The notes under the pieces: generated by a model | Database searches by the model: none | What the model was told of the DNA's origin: nothing | What the model saw: only the letters and a program-made list of their open reading frames with translations | In this document: positions 1 to 10,900 of the stretch, piece by piece | How the letters are laid out: each line of letters starts with the position of its first letter | Numbering within the stretch: the stretch's first letter is position 1 | Origin: Hemicordylus capensis | Lineage: Eukaryota > Chordata > Lepidosauria > Squamata > Cordylidae | Assembly (NCBI RefSeq): GCF_027244095.1 | Contig: NC_069658.1 | Coordinates: 48,409,001 to 48,473,000 of the forward strand | Length of the DNA: 64,000 nucleotides | Direction: 5' to 3' | Made by a program: the position numbers and the translations under genes

Positions 1-419
1 TCTTCCCCTTATTCAGCTCCATTTCTTTCTCCCCCCCACCCTCCCTGTTTGTTTGCCCTCGGCGGCCAGGTTTCTCTTCCCTGCCTACCGCCACTTCTCC
101 ACCAGTGCCTTCCCACCCACCCACCAGCCGCCTCCGGTCAGCCTGCCACCACCACCACCTCTTCCCGCTGGCTGCTTCCTCAGGCCGACGCGACTTCGCC
201 CGTTGGCTGGCCACCTCCTCATGCTGGCATGGCTTCGCCCGCCAGCCGTCCACCTCCTAACACCTCATCTGCGCCCGGCCCAGCAAGGTCTGGCCTCACT
301 GCTTTCCCCCGCCCGCCCAAACTCCTGGCTGTCGGTGTGTCCAGAACTCTCGCAAGAGTTCTGCCATGCACGTGATCTCCGCCATGGCAAGTCTATGAGA
401 ATTAAATATAAAGAAGAAG

Positions 420-454
<35 letters not shown>
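1..454. other. GC-rich unidentified stretch ending in an AAT microsatellite
   Basis: The first ~400 bases are C-rich with several CpG and CCACC runs and then turn abruptly A-rich before a (TAA)n run. No splice-bounded coding exon or recognisable protein was found. The abrupt change and the trinucleotide tail look like the 3' end of a retroposed element of unknown family, possibly a composite SINE. This is inference only. Confidence 0.3.
419..454. repeat. (AAT)n microsatellite
   Basis: About twelve uninterrupted AAT/TAA units, directly between the GC-rich stretch and an R4/Dong-like LINE end. That LINE ends in a short AAT run itself, so the microsatellite may have grown from a retroposon tail. 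Confidence 0.9.
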
Positions 455-808
455 TAATAGCAGAATAGAAGAAAAAGAAATAGAAAAAATACAAAGATCT
501 ACAAATTGAAATTGAAAGGCTGTGGCAGAAAAAGACCAAAATAATCCCAGTGGTAACTGGCGCCCTGGGTGCAGTTCCAAAAGACCTTGAAGAGCACCTC
601 AACACCATAGGGGCCACAGAAATCACCATCAGCCAATTACAAAAAGCAGCTTTACTGGGAACAGCCTATATTCTGCGACGATATCTATAACAATTGACAA
701 TAAAATTCAGCCATCCCAGGTCCTTGGGAAGGACTCGATGTCTGGATAAAACAAACCAGTCAATAACACCTGTCTGACTGTGTAAACAAGAAATAATAAT
801 AATAGTTA
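455..808 (+). mobile_element. R4/Dong-like LINE, 3' terminal fragment
   Basis: An open frame from 484 to the stop at 688-690 (68 residues) encodes a basic, coiled stretch (IERLWQKKTKIIPVV), then GALGAVPKDLEEHLNTIG and SQLQKAALLGTAYILRRYL. This is the conserved C-terminus of R4/Dong-like LINE polyproteins as I recall them in squamates. A ~115 nt 3' UTR follows, ending in a short AAT run. The upstream polyprotein is absent, so this is a 5'-truncated, dead copy. The family is assigned from remembered protein similarity, without a search. Confidence 0.6.
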
Positions 809-867
809 TTGGCATTGTTCTTGTTCACTGCCTAGAGTCTTTGGAGGAGGCAGTCTATAAGAATGAA

Positions 868-910
<43 letters not shown>

Positions 911-913
911 ATA
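809..913 (+). mobile_element. L2-like LINE 3' tail with (AATA)n
   Basis: A short 3' end: the stretch around the phrase GCCTAGAGTCTTTGGAGGAG, a TATAAG-like motif and then about twelve AATA units (865-913). L2-clade LINEs of reptiles end like this, with a tetranucleotide tail. The coding part is missing. Confidence 0.6.
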
Positions 914-1092
914 GTTTATAACATACCTTTATGCTTAAATGCTAACATGTTTTGCTTATGTGCTAATTCACACTAGATTTGAAGTGCTTCGTACATTAGT
1001 ATTTAAACTGAGATTACATCATTTCCCCCTAAATGCTTATTAATAGCTTAATTACAGTTTTTTATTTTTAGTTTTTTATTTTTAGTCTTCAA

Positions 1093-1651
1093 ACAAGGAT
1101 TGAAGAATAGAACAATATCGGACCTCTGAAAAGTATAAGCATGCATATGTATTCAGTACTTGGTTTGGGCCCCTTTTGCAGCAATTACTGCCTCAATGCG
1201 GCGTGGCATGGATGCTATCAGCCTGTGGCACTGATGAGGTATTATGGAAGACCAGGATGCTTCATTAGCAGCCTTCAGCTCTTCTGTATTGTTTGGTCTC
1301 ATGTCTCATCCTTCTCTTGGCAATGCCTCATAGATTCTCTATGGGGTCAGGTCAGGCAAGTTTGCTGGCCAATCAAGCACAGTACACTGTATACTTTTCA
1401 GAGGTCCGATATTGTTCTATTTACAATCCTTGTCTTCTTGGTTCCATGTAATATTCTAATTTTCTGGGATTGTGGATTTGGGGTTTTCATGAGCTGTATG
1501 CCATGATCATCACAATTATAACAAATTAAGGCTTGACTTATCTCGCTTTGCATGTAATGCGTCTGTCTCATATATCAGTTTCACCTTTTAATTTGCATTA
1601 CTGAAATTAATGGACTTTTGCACGATATTCAAATTTTCCGAGTTTCACCGG
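1093..1651 (-). mobile_element. Tc1/mariner-type element, copy A, left end missing
   Basis: Matches the element at 29803-30573 from its inner left repeat to its right end. It keeps the right terminal inverted repeat (about 1388-1651, ending next to a TA) but lacks the outer ~200 bp of the left one. The minus strand between 1370 and 1150 still reads as the end of a Tc1-type DDE transposase ([14 protein letters not shown], then [20 protein letters not shown]). Only this C-terminal remnant remains, so the copy is non-autonomous. It is less degraded in this frame than copy B. Confidence 0.75.
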
Positions 1652-2385
1652 TAGGAAAGTCATATTTTAAAGTGTTTTTGTTCAGACATGAATGATAGAA
1701 GCTTACTTTTAAGAACTGAACTCTACATTAAAGATTGCAGCAGCTAAGAAGCTTTGATAGTAGCAAGTATTGGAGCATGCAACATGTACATTCAAAGGCT
1801 GGCAAGTGGCAATGGTGACATGTTGAGAAAGGACATTGTTTGCTGTGAATGGAGTAACACATGCTGCTAACACATTCATACTCAAGCTATACACATAATG
1901 GCCAAAGATAATTCTCTGAGGCCTAAACCACTGAAAGTACACTTTTTGGGTATGCTGATCCAAACATATAAAGTTTGACCCAGTATAACACTTTCTTTAC
2001 ACAATGTATGGGTTGTTTTACAGTTGGCAGTGTAATCCTGCCTTGTGAGATTTCTTTAACTTTCCATATAAATTAAGCACAATAATAACAATTGAATGAT
2101 AACTTTGCACGTTATCATTACAGAGAGTTGCTCAGACTCATGTCCAAACTGAGGTTTTTCCTTTTGGTGTTGTTGTTGGCTTGTTTAGAGTTCTTTCTTT
2201 GCTCTGGCGTTAAGATACAGTTTCTGTCTCCCCTTCTTGAAAGCCTGAAAGTAATAAACATAGGCTTAACAAATAACCAGCCCACAGGAGCTCTCTCTGA
2301 GGGACCTTCTTCAGCAGGCCTCTGGGTCCTCTGAGGAGGATTGCACTTTTTTTTTACCATATATGGTAGTCCGTATTCAACTTGC
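1652..2385. other. Intergenic, nothing recognised
   Basis: AT-rich DNA with no convincing exon, RNA gene or repeat family. A palindromic patch near 2230-2330 (CTGAGGGACC / GGTCCTCTGAG) is short. Confidence 0.5.
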
Positions 2386-2641
2386 AGCCACCTAATGGCA
2401 CAGCAGGAAATGACTTGCCTAGCAATCATGAGGTTGCTGGTTCGAATCCCCACTGGTATGTTTCCCAGACTATAGGAAACTCCTATATCAGGCAGCAGCG
2501 ATATAGGAAGATGCTGTAAGGCATCATCTCATACTGCATGGGATATGGCAATGGTAAATCCCTCCTGTATTCTACCAAAGACAACCACAGGGTTCTGTGG
2601 TTGCCAGGAGTCGACACCAACTCAATGGCACACTTTACCTT
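2386..2641 (+). mobile_element. Sauria-type SINE, copy 1
   Basis: The tRNA-derived head has a clear B box (GGTTCGAATCC) near 2440. The body holds the phrases GATATAGGAAGATGCTG and CTCCTGTATTCTACCAAAGA. The tail holds CCAGGAGTCGACACCAACTC and GGCACACTTTACC, the BovB-like 3' end typical of Sauria SINEs. Pol III transcribed, mobilised in trans by BovB LINEs in the known family. Near full length. Confidence 0.85.
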
Positions 2642-2762
2642 TATTCAACTTGCAGCCCCCTACTGGACAAGCCTATATCACTTGATGCTTTAACCCTTAA
2701 AGAGCAGGGGTTACACCCACACCCCAATAAATGCAATACTAGTTCGTTGCAATATGTAGATA

Positions 2763-3002
2763 AGCCACCTAATGGTGCAGTGAGGAAATGACTTGACTAG
2801 CAAACCAGAGGTTGCTGGTTCGTATCCCTGTAGGTATGGGAAACATCCATATCAGGAAGAAGCAATATAGGAAGATGCTGAAAGGCATCATTTCATACTC
2901 CGTGGAAGATGACAATGGTAAACCCCTCCTGTATTCTACCAAAGACAACCACAGGGCTCTGTGGATGCCAGGAGTCGACATCAACTCGACAACACACTTT
3001 AC
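2763..3002 (+). mobile_element. Sauria-type SINE, copy 2, with target-site duplication
   Basis: Same head, body and BovB-like tail as the copy 120 bp upstream and in the same orientation. An 8-bp direct repeat TATGTAGA flanks it (2753-2760 and 3005-3012), which fixes the boundaries. The B-box region reads GGTTCGTATCC, one change from copy 1. Confidence 0.9.
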
Positions 3003-3012
3003 AGTATGTAGA

Positions 3013-3476
3013 CACACTTAAACAGCTAAAATGTCATCATTTTTTCCATGAGAAGTTTAGAACACTTTGTTTTTAGTTTACAAAAATGGCATGTGTGTAG
3101 GACATGACAGAGATTGTTAAGATCAGGCATGGTGTGGAAAAACAGGACAGAGAGAACTTTCCCCTCCTCTACCATAATAAAAGTCAGGTCATCCAATGAA
3201 ATTGCCTATAATGAACTTAGGGAATTTGCTGCCACAAAATATGGCAACAGATGCTGGTTTAGATCTTATGTGTTGAGAAAACCAAAGAAACTCCATGTTT
3301 GCCCAGAAGACCTCATTCTAACTTAAAGTAGCCCCAGCCCAGCTCAGGGACATCACTTGCCTCTCATGATTAAGTTATTATCTCTCTCCAGCTAAATTGT
3401 ATCTATGAAACTTGTTAAGGCAGCTTAAGCTTCCCACTGTAAGAAAACAGGATCTAACCAAATAAGGAGGAGTAAT
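3013..3476. other. Intergenic, no recognised element
   Basis: No exon or RNA gene seen. A phrase near 3220 resembles the 3' UTR of CR1 LINEs, too weak to call. Confidence 0.4.
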
Positions 3477-3484
3477 CACCTGAT

Positions 3485-3672
3485 CAGGGGCGTAACAAGG
3501 CTCAAGTGGGCCCAGAGACAAGATTTTAAAATGGGCTCCTCGCTGATACACACACACTTCACAATATATAGTCATGTGACTTGCCTCATGTGACTTGCCT
3601 CTGGGGGGCCCCTCGAGGCATGGGGGCCCCCAGGCAGCCACCTCACCTTGCCTAGTAGTAGTTATGCCCCTG
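3485..3672. mobile_element. hAT-type MITE with 8-bp target-site duplication
   Basis: 188 bp with short terminal inverted repeats: CAGGGGCGTAAC at the left and the complement of CAGGGGCATAAC at the right. Flanked by the direct repeat CACCTGAT (3477-3484 and 3673-3680); an 8-bp duplication and CAG ends are hAT hallmarks. No coding capacity. The end motif GCTATGCCCCTG recurs near 7458. Confidence 0.8.
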
Positions 3673-3689
3673 CACCTGATGAACCATGA

Positions 3690-3900
3690 ATCATTTGCAT
3701 GCTTACTAGATACTTGGGCCATGTATACTGCGTCTAGGGTGTCAGCATCATTTAGATTGTCTGTATAAATGTAAGATGCACCTGTAACCAAACTGTAATC
3801 AGTCTGAGAGCATGAGCCTATTGATTACCTATTGCTGACTGCAGAGCAATAAACCTCAATTAATAATTCCCAATCCTTGTGTCTGACTGATTGGTTAAGC
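3690..3900 (+). mobile_element. Possible retroviral-type LTR fossil fragment
   Basis: A TATAAAT box (3764-3770) followed ~80 bp later by AATAAA (3848-3853) and a T-rich GTGTCTG stretch looks like the U3-R-U5 order of a long terminal repeat. No internal virus genes lie beside it, so at most a solitary broken LTR. Assigned from layout alone. Confidence 0.25.
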
Positions 3901-4097
3901 GGACCCAGGAACGAGCCCTATCCACATCAGATGGGTTTAAAAAAGGATTAGGCATATTAATGGAGGATAGTTGGCAGGCAAATGTTTTACAGGCAGTATA
4001 CCTGTAACAAGCACAGTGATAGACTTCCACGTGCCAGGTGCTGAGGGACAAACACTGGGGAGAGATCTAATGGAAGGCTTCTTAACCTTGTGGCCAC

Positions 4098-4213
4098 AGA
4101 CCTTGTTGGACTTCAACTCCCATAATCCCCAGCCACAGCAGCCAAAGTCCATTCAGGCCATTGTGGCTGGGGATTATGGGAGTTGAAGTCTAACATTCGG
4201 GAACTCAAGGTTG
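4098..4213. mobile_element. Small palindromic MITE (hAT-like family, copy a)
   Basis: The two halves are inverted copies: TTCAACTCCCATAATCCCCA at the left, and GGGGATTATGGGAGTTGAAG at the right. The same palindrome recurs at many places in this window; the copy at 41661-41793 has an 8-bp target duplication that points to hAT. Confidence 0.75.
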
Positions 4214-4439
4214 AGCACCACTGCTTCTGGAGGCGTCTATATAGGGACGCAGGATTAGACAACCCTTTGGACTGGTCCAATAAAGCTTGTCGTCTGTTCT
4301 CAGCAAACAAGCTTCTTTTATAACTGAGACTACAATCATACGCACCCGTGTGCTCAGTAGCAAGCCCCAACCAACTGAAATGGGTTTACTTCTGAGTAAA
4401 GACGCACAAGCTCACAGAGACGCTAACGCGACCTCCCTC

Positions 4440-4960
4440 CCAATCCCCCCCCCCGCCTTACATAGCTTCTTCCTAACTGCCTCCAGGCGACCCGCCTCTC
4501 AGACCCGGGCTCACGTCAACAGACGGACCAATCAGCGCGTGGGAGCAAACGCAGACTCCTATGTCTGAGCCCCTCGTCTGGGCGGCCTTAAAAAGTCCAC
4601 TTACAACGTGCCGGAGCTTGGGCGTTTTAATTGGCTTCCGTCTACCCTTAAGTTCCTCCTTTGACGTCGTGAACGGCGTGCCGATTGGTGGCTGAGAGAT
4701 TTGGAAGCGTTGCCCTGTCAGCGGGTGTTTAACAAAAGGATCGGGACCAATCACGCCAGGCCTTTCTTTTATTCCTGGCAGTTTGAAACTGTCAGGTTTG
4801 CTTTTGCTGGGGAAGTCAGGAGTGGACGCTGCTCAGGTGAGGCGGGTAGGTAGGTGAGTTTGGGCGGGCGGGCGGGAGAGGCGAGTGAGCTACCGAGCTA
4901 CCGTCAGTGAGGTGCGGACGAAGAAACTGAGGTTTAGATGAGGGACTAATTCTGGAGGAA
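4440..4960 (+). promoter_or_regulatory. POC5: POC5 promoter: CpG-rich with CCAAT boxes and a CHR element
   Basis: CpG-dense DNA in an AT-rich neighbourhood, just upstream of the first POC5 exon. It holds four CCAAT motifs: 4528-4532 (+), 4630-4634 (-), 4684-4688 (-) and 4747-4751 (+). It also has a CRE-like TGACGTC at 4662-4668 and TTTGAA at 4782-4787 inside the palindrome CAGTTTGAAACTG. CCAAT boxes bound by NF-Y plus a TTTGAA/CHR ~30 nt downstream is the known layout of cell-cycle (DREAM/MMB) promoters. There is no convincing TATA box. Transcription probably starts around 4790-4810 (inference). Confidence 0.75.
4799..4836 (+). other. POC5: POC5 exon 1, non-coding (start approximate)
   Basis: A GC-rich leader ending in CTCAG|GTGAGG, a consensus donor at 4837. 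Its position downstream of the CHR element, and the absence of a fitting ATG, make it the likely 5' UTR exon. The 5' end is a guess. Confidence 0.5.
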
Positions 4961-6689
4961 GTTGCTGTGCGCGTCTCTTTTTCCGGGAGCAATGCGGTTT
5001 TTAATAATACACTACTCGAGTGGCTTTTGTTTTAATCCTTCTTCTTGTCTTTCCGCATTGCACGCGTTTTGCTTCACTTTCATCCTAATTGCACCCCTTG
5101 CTGGTTCGGTTCGCTCACGGAGCCTGTCGTTCTGTGGACGACTGTATCCGTGCTTCGTTTTAGCTAATCTCAGGAATGACTAGAGGTGCGCAGCTAGTAG
5201 AGTACATCGTGGGAATAGGGGGTTGACCGAGCAGTGCATCTATCGGAGGAGAAAAGCAGGGGGGGGGGATGCATATGCATGACTATGTTCGTCAGCCGTA
5301 TAATCCTATTTCAATAGTAGTTCAAAATCCTCATTTAATGTGCCTATTGCACTACTATAGCCAACACATGCACACATATTTTAAGAGTACATCACATTCA
5401 CACACATCCATGAACCTGAGTAAATGGATGCCTGGCCTGCAGGTAAATGGTTGCAGCCTGTTGATATGGTTGCCTAAGCTACCTGCCTTTCTCTGATGAC
5501 TGTTCGTCATCATCTTCTTTTTCCCCTTCCTATCTGTATGGTAGAGTGATTAAACAGTTTGGTTAAGCAGAAAATGATTAAGTGGTGGTTAAGCCCATAA
5601 GTTGGGAAAGTCTTCTTTGGTCCAAACCTTTCTTGAACTGTGTAAGGTGGCTGACTAGCCTTAGGTGAGCTACAATCTCTCAGTCCCTCATTTGTAATAT
5701 TGTGACTATGGGGAGCCACCTTACAGGGGTGTTGTATGTAATGTACTTCAAAATCTAAAATGCTATATGTACATGCTTAATAGGTACATGCAACATAAAT
5801 TATATATATACCAAATAAACTAATGTCTGAAGATAACTGGATGACAATAACATCTAAAATAATGTATGGGTGAGTGATTTTCCAGTGTTTAAATAGACAA
5901 CGGAATAGTCAAATCGTAAACAATAATAGATTGGCTATTTCGAACATTTTAAAGACAGCTGTGAATAAAATGGTGTTATGGTCTTTCTCATTCCCTGTGC
6001 ATCTGCTCTGTACTAGTCTTAAGCAACATCTTAGAGTTGATTAAGACAAAATGTTAGTCTAAAGAGGAATTGTTGTTTCTGCAGGCTGCTAGTACCTGCA
6101 CTTGAGTAATGTTTTCCCAAGAGCAGAGAGGTAAGCAATTTGTCTTAATAAGAGTTTGCAGACTCTGATTCTGTGGCCTTAAATTCTCTCTGCAGTGATA
6201 GGCTCTATAGGCTGGAGCTGTATTTATAACTTGGACAGGTTTCTAACAGAGTCTAATCTTGGGGCTGTACTAATACGAAGAAGGTGACTTTAAGGGCCAA
6301 GTACAAGCTAATTTGCTCCTAATTAATCTGTGAGATAAAGTCTTTTTTATTGTGACTTTGGGAAAGTCTTACTTGCAAACTGTATCACAAATAAGTATGA
6401 GACAGAGACTAACTGTCAAGTCACATTTCAGTTTAAAAACAGCACTATGCTTTATGCAAACTTTTCTCTCCATTTTTTTTTTGTGTTTAAAAGTTGTGTT
6501 ATGAAAGTTGTGTTTCCAGCTTTCCATAATTAGCACCAGTGGGAGACTGTCCATTGCTTTTGTTGTATCTGGAACAAACCTTGTATGAATTGCTGATGTT
6601 GTGTAACAGGAAGAAGGTCTGGGCTTTTGGACCCCTTTCTGCAAAGTGTTTTTATTTTAACAGGCTTTTTAGTGTGTTTAGTGGTTTTA

Positions 6690-6890
6690 GGATTATTTCT
6701 ATCTATCACATTTCTAAACTGCCACATGCCAATGTCCTGTGGTGGTTTACAAAACAAACAATAAAAACAAATGAATTAAAACCAAATTAAAACAGTTATT
6801 AAAAATTTAAAACAGAACAATAAAAACCAACTACAGTTAATCAAAGGTTTGGTGAAATGTTTCTTGAGCGCTTTTTAAAAACCCGCTAGA
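6690..6890 (-). mobile_element. L2-like LINE 3' tail fragment
   Basis: Read on the minus strand, the A/T-rich end with repeated AAAACAATAAAA-like motifs and the phrase about AAAACCCGCTAGAGATG match the 3' end of the larger L2-like copy at 10031. Only the terminal ~200 bp is kept. Confidence 0.5.
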
Positions 6891-7572
6891 GATGAGGATG
6901 GCTATTGTTATTATTAGGCATTTGTATGCATTTACTATTATGTGTAAGAGGGAGATGGAGATGGTCTTGTGTTTGACTCTTTACTGTGAGCCCCTTTAAT
7001 CTGTACTGTACATGGGTCAAGATTATGTATACATTTTACAATGTATATTCTTCTTTGCTCTAGCCATGAGAACTGTCTATTGTAGACCAGAGAATTGCCA
7101 TAAGTTAAGTTGCATTAGGTTAAAAAACCTTTGTTTACCTCATGCCTCAATCCTGCACACACTAACAGTAAACTACATTGAACTCAGTGGGACTTGCTTC
7201 TGAATAAACATGTACAGGGTTGGGCTGTAAGGCCTCATATGCACACTTACTTTGAAGTATCATTGAGAAAAGGTGGAACAGGGTTGAAGCAGGCCCTGGG
7301 ACAAAAAGAGAAGATGCTCCTCTTCTTACCCCCCCCCCCATCTTTGCTACAGAAAAACAACTTATCACCCAGCCAGTGGCGGTAGGCCCTCTCCTTCTAG
7401 AGTCCACAGTCAGTTCTCTCCCCCCCCCCCAGCAACACACACACCCATGTTCAATTATAGCTATGCCCCTGAGGTGGGGCAGACTTCTGATATATATTTA
7501 TATGTTTTGGGTGCAAGATAGCATAGGTGGTAATTCTCACTTGTGAGCCAGAAGTGCATGTAGCCTAAGGAC

Positions 7573-7850
7573 TAGAGATGTACACAGAACCGCGGTAGGG
7601 CGGTTCGACGCCAGCGGGGTGCTGCTTTAAGGGTGGGGGAGGGTGCACTTACCTCTCCTGCCGCTTTCCCCCCGCAGGTGCTCATTTCTGGTAAAAACCT
7701 TTGGGCGGCAGCATACCTCCCTACCTCCCCTTCCCCCTCCTCAGCTGGAAGTGTCCAGAAGTATTGGGTGCGCATTTGGTAGTCAGTAGCACTGGAGGAA
7801 TGTTTGGCCAGTAGCAACAAATGGGCTTGGGCTAGAAAAATACGTTCACC
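7573..7850. mobile_element. Half of a foldback element with GGTTCG-type arm
   Basis: Starts with GAGATGTACACAGAACCG and then a GC-rich arm whose phrases (AAGGGTGGGGG, GGGCGGCAG) match the left arm of the foldback at 53149-53932. The right arm was not seen, so this is one arm or a decayed copy. It ends close to POC5 exon 2. Confidence 0.5.
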
Positions 7851-7886
7851 TTCTGGACCTTTTTTATAGGATTGCCTTAATGCAGG

Positions 7887-7970
7887 ATGTCGTCATCTGA
7901 GGAGAAAAGCACAAGTCCTGTTTTGCCAAAAGACTCTGATCGAGGCAGTTCTGTCTCTTCAGATCTTCAG
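7887..7970 (+). CDS. POC5: POC5 coding exon 1 (exon 2 of the gene), start codon
   Basis: Codes residues 1-28, [16 protein letters not shown] onward to GSSVSSDLQ, nearly the human N-terminus. The ATG has an A at -3. The donor is CAG|GTAGGC at 7971. The acceptor is probably TTTTTATAG|G at 7869 after a T-rich tract; TGCAG at 7885, just before the ATG, is an alternative. The exon ends in phase 0. Confidence 0.93.
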
Positions 7971-10900
7971 GTAGGCCAGAAGTAGCCTTGTCTGAAACAC
8001 TTGCAGTGTTATAGAAGTGCATCTTTTACGAACTGTTATTGGTACCTTTTTCCAAATGCTTTAAAACACTTTTATTCCACCTTTCAATCAATGATCCTCA
8101 GAGTATTTACAAAAGAAATAAAACAAGCAAATCACAACAATCACATAATAAAATGCAGTATTAAAATTAAACAAATCAGATGCTAAAAGGCATGGACAAA
8201 TAAAAAGGTATTTGCCTGGCACTCAACAATCAAAAGAGAAGGGGCCAGGTAATCCTCTCTGTAGAGAGAATTCCGTATTTGCGGTGCCATCATTTCCACC
8301 AAGATCCTCTCCCAGTTACAGCCTACCTCAACTTTGCCCCCTGCTGTTTTTGGACTACAATTCCCATAACCCCCAGCCACAGTTGTCAATAGCCAGGGAT
8401 TATGGGAGTTGTAGGCCAATATCTGTAGGAGGGCTGAAGTTGAGCAGCCCTGCCTTAGTCATATTAACTTAGGCATATTAATGTGTGAATCCAGGAAAAG
8501 AGTAGAAATGTAGTACAATATTTATAGAAACCAGGGGTTCCCAGCCTGTGGTACTCCAGATGTTGCTGAACCATGAGTCGCATCATCCTCAGCTATAACT
8601 TATTGTGTCTGGGGATGATGGAAGTTGCAGTTCAGCAACATCTGGAATACTGCAAGTTAGGAACTCCTGATAGAAACAAATACAGTATGCTGACCTTCTG
8701 AAGTTGTTGATCTTGATCTGATGTTCAAATTCTAGTTTTCTGCTGTTTGTCTAGGAAAGTAAGCCAGGTGGGTACACTAAAGGACATTCTTGGACTTGGC
8801 TCAAAACTCTTTTCCCATGTCCCCCACTGCTTGCCTTCCAGCCCTCAGCTGCGTATAAGTGGCAGTTGCAGAAACCCTACTCTTGAGTCAGGGAGTTCAT
8901 CAGCTTGCTTGTCTGTCTTGGTCCCAATGCAAAATGGTAGTGGACATGCTGGGGGTTGGAGTCTGCTTTCTTGCTACCTGCTCCTCCCTTCAGCATCCGA
9001 CTACTTCCCTCCGCCTTCTTGCGTAGTAGAATTAATCAGTGCAGTGGCAGTACAAGTTAGATGTAACAGCGGGGAGAGAGACTACATCCCATGTTGGTGT
9101 GAATGTATGTATTGGTTCATGTTGTGTGTTTGGGTGTATGTATTAGGCCTGGGCGTGGCCCAAAATGTTAGATCCTCACATGGAGATTGTTGGAAGGGGC
9201 CACATCCGCTCTTCCCAATCACTGTGTCGGGCCGGACAGAGACCTCACAACAGAGAACCTCCTGCCCTTTCTTCCTCCTTTACCGGGGACTGGGTGGGGA
9301 GACAGACTGTGTGGTGTCCTCTCCACTCTGGGGAGCACTCAATCAGCCACCTAGCCTTCCATGGCTTCTGTTTAAAACAGAAGCCAAGCTTCTGTCCTCC
9401 CCTCCCCTTCAAATTCACTTCTAAATCAAAATGTGGTGCAAGTGGCTCTGGGATTCATAGTTTCCCCCCAAAGCTGCAATTTTAATCTGGGAGCAAGGCC
9501 TCTCAGTAGAATCTGAGCAAACATGGATTGCAAATAAGGTGCTCTGAGAGTGCCTTCTGCAGTCGTGAGTGTATTGACTTGAATGTTAAGGCTCAGTGAA
9601 AGTCATTGGGTCTTATTTCTGAGTATTTGCAGCCACAAATAGTTGCAGCTGGATTCACAAGTCCATAATCCTCCTGCTTGGCTAGGGAGGGAACCAGATG
9701 GGAACTCTCAGCTGGTGGACTCAATGGCTCTGGTAAAAGAAAAAGAAAAAAAGGTAGATTACAGAAAGTTGCTCACCTTTCCTGAATTTAAGAGATGATG
9801 CATGGAAGAAATTAAAAAATGAGATAACCAATATTCACACTGTTTTTCCTATGTTGCTGTAAATAAGGGCCAAAGTACATGTTGCATTAAGCCTCTCATC
9901 AGCACTGACAGGCTTAACTTCTCTTTCCAAAAAAAAAAAAAGGCAGCCCTAGAACAGACTGTCTCTTGTGATTGCTATTTGTGGGTAGGGTGCAAGACTG
10001 GCAGGCAAATATTCAAACCATACAACCTATATTATTTATTTATTTATTTAATACATTTCTATACCGCCCCAAACCAAAGTCTCGGGGTGGTTCACAATAA
10101 TAAAACAATACAAAAGCACAAAACATTAAAATCAATTAAAATGCCAAAAAGCTGCCTAAAAACAAAAACAATTTACAGTATTTAAAATTACAAAAGTTAA
10201 AAGGCCTGGTTAAAAAAATGAATCTTCAAAGCTCTTTTAAAAACCGCTAGAGATGGAGAGAGTCTTATGTCAAAAGGAAGTTCATTCCAAAGTCTTGGAG
10301 CGACAACTGAGAAGGGCTGTCCCTGAGTGGCCACCAAACAACTTGAAGGTAGCCAGAGACGGGCCTCCCCTGATGAACGCAGTGGATGATGGGGATTGTG
10401 CAGAAGAAGACACTCTTAAATACCGTGGGCCTAAGCTGTTTAGGGCTTTATAGATTATAACCAGCACTTTGTATTTTGCCCGGAAACCTATTGGCAGCCA
10501 GTGTAACTCCTGTAATATAGGAGTAATATGGTCTCTTCGAGATGACCTGGAGACCAATCTGGCCGCCGCGTTCTGTACTAATTGTAGTTTCCGGACTACG
10601 TACAAAGGCAGCCCCACATAGAGCACATTGCAGTAATCAAGTCTGGAGGTTACCAGCAAATGTACTACTGTTCTGCGGTCATCAATCTCAAGAAACTGAT
10701 GCAGTTGGCGTATCAACCAAAGCTGATAAAAAGCACTTCTGGCCACTGCCTCAACCTGAGAAACCAGGGAGAGGCGTGAATCCAGAAACACTCCCAGACT
10801 GCTGCGTACCTGTTCCTTCTGAGGAAGTGTGATCCCATGCAGAACAGGCAGATCAATATCGTTTCCCGAGTAACGACCCCACACAACAAGTACTTCCGTC

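Larger units (their letters stand above)
4837..7869. other. POC5 intron 1
   Basis: About 3 kb, largely unique-looking AT-rich DNA. It holds an antisense L2-like LINE tail (about 6690-6890), poly-C and poly-G tracts at 5260, 7330 and 7420, the end of a hAT-type MITE near 7458, and half of a foldback element starting near 7573. No further exon is supported. Confidence 0.6.

Noticed and set aside
49-457. Long overlapping open stretches in the GC-rich first 450 bp
   Set aside because: Proline-rich low-complexity reading in several frames, ending in the AAT microsatellite; no splice sites or known protein.
2430-2460. tRNA-like B boxes at several sites (GGTTCGAATCC)
   Set aside because: They belong to tRNA-derived SINEs; no cloverleaf or anticodon arm of a functional tRNA gene is present.
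8747-9424. A 225-codon open stretch on the plus strand in POC5 intron 2
   Set aside because: No family resemblance and no splice support; skipping it leaves the POC5 phases correct.
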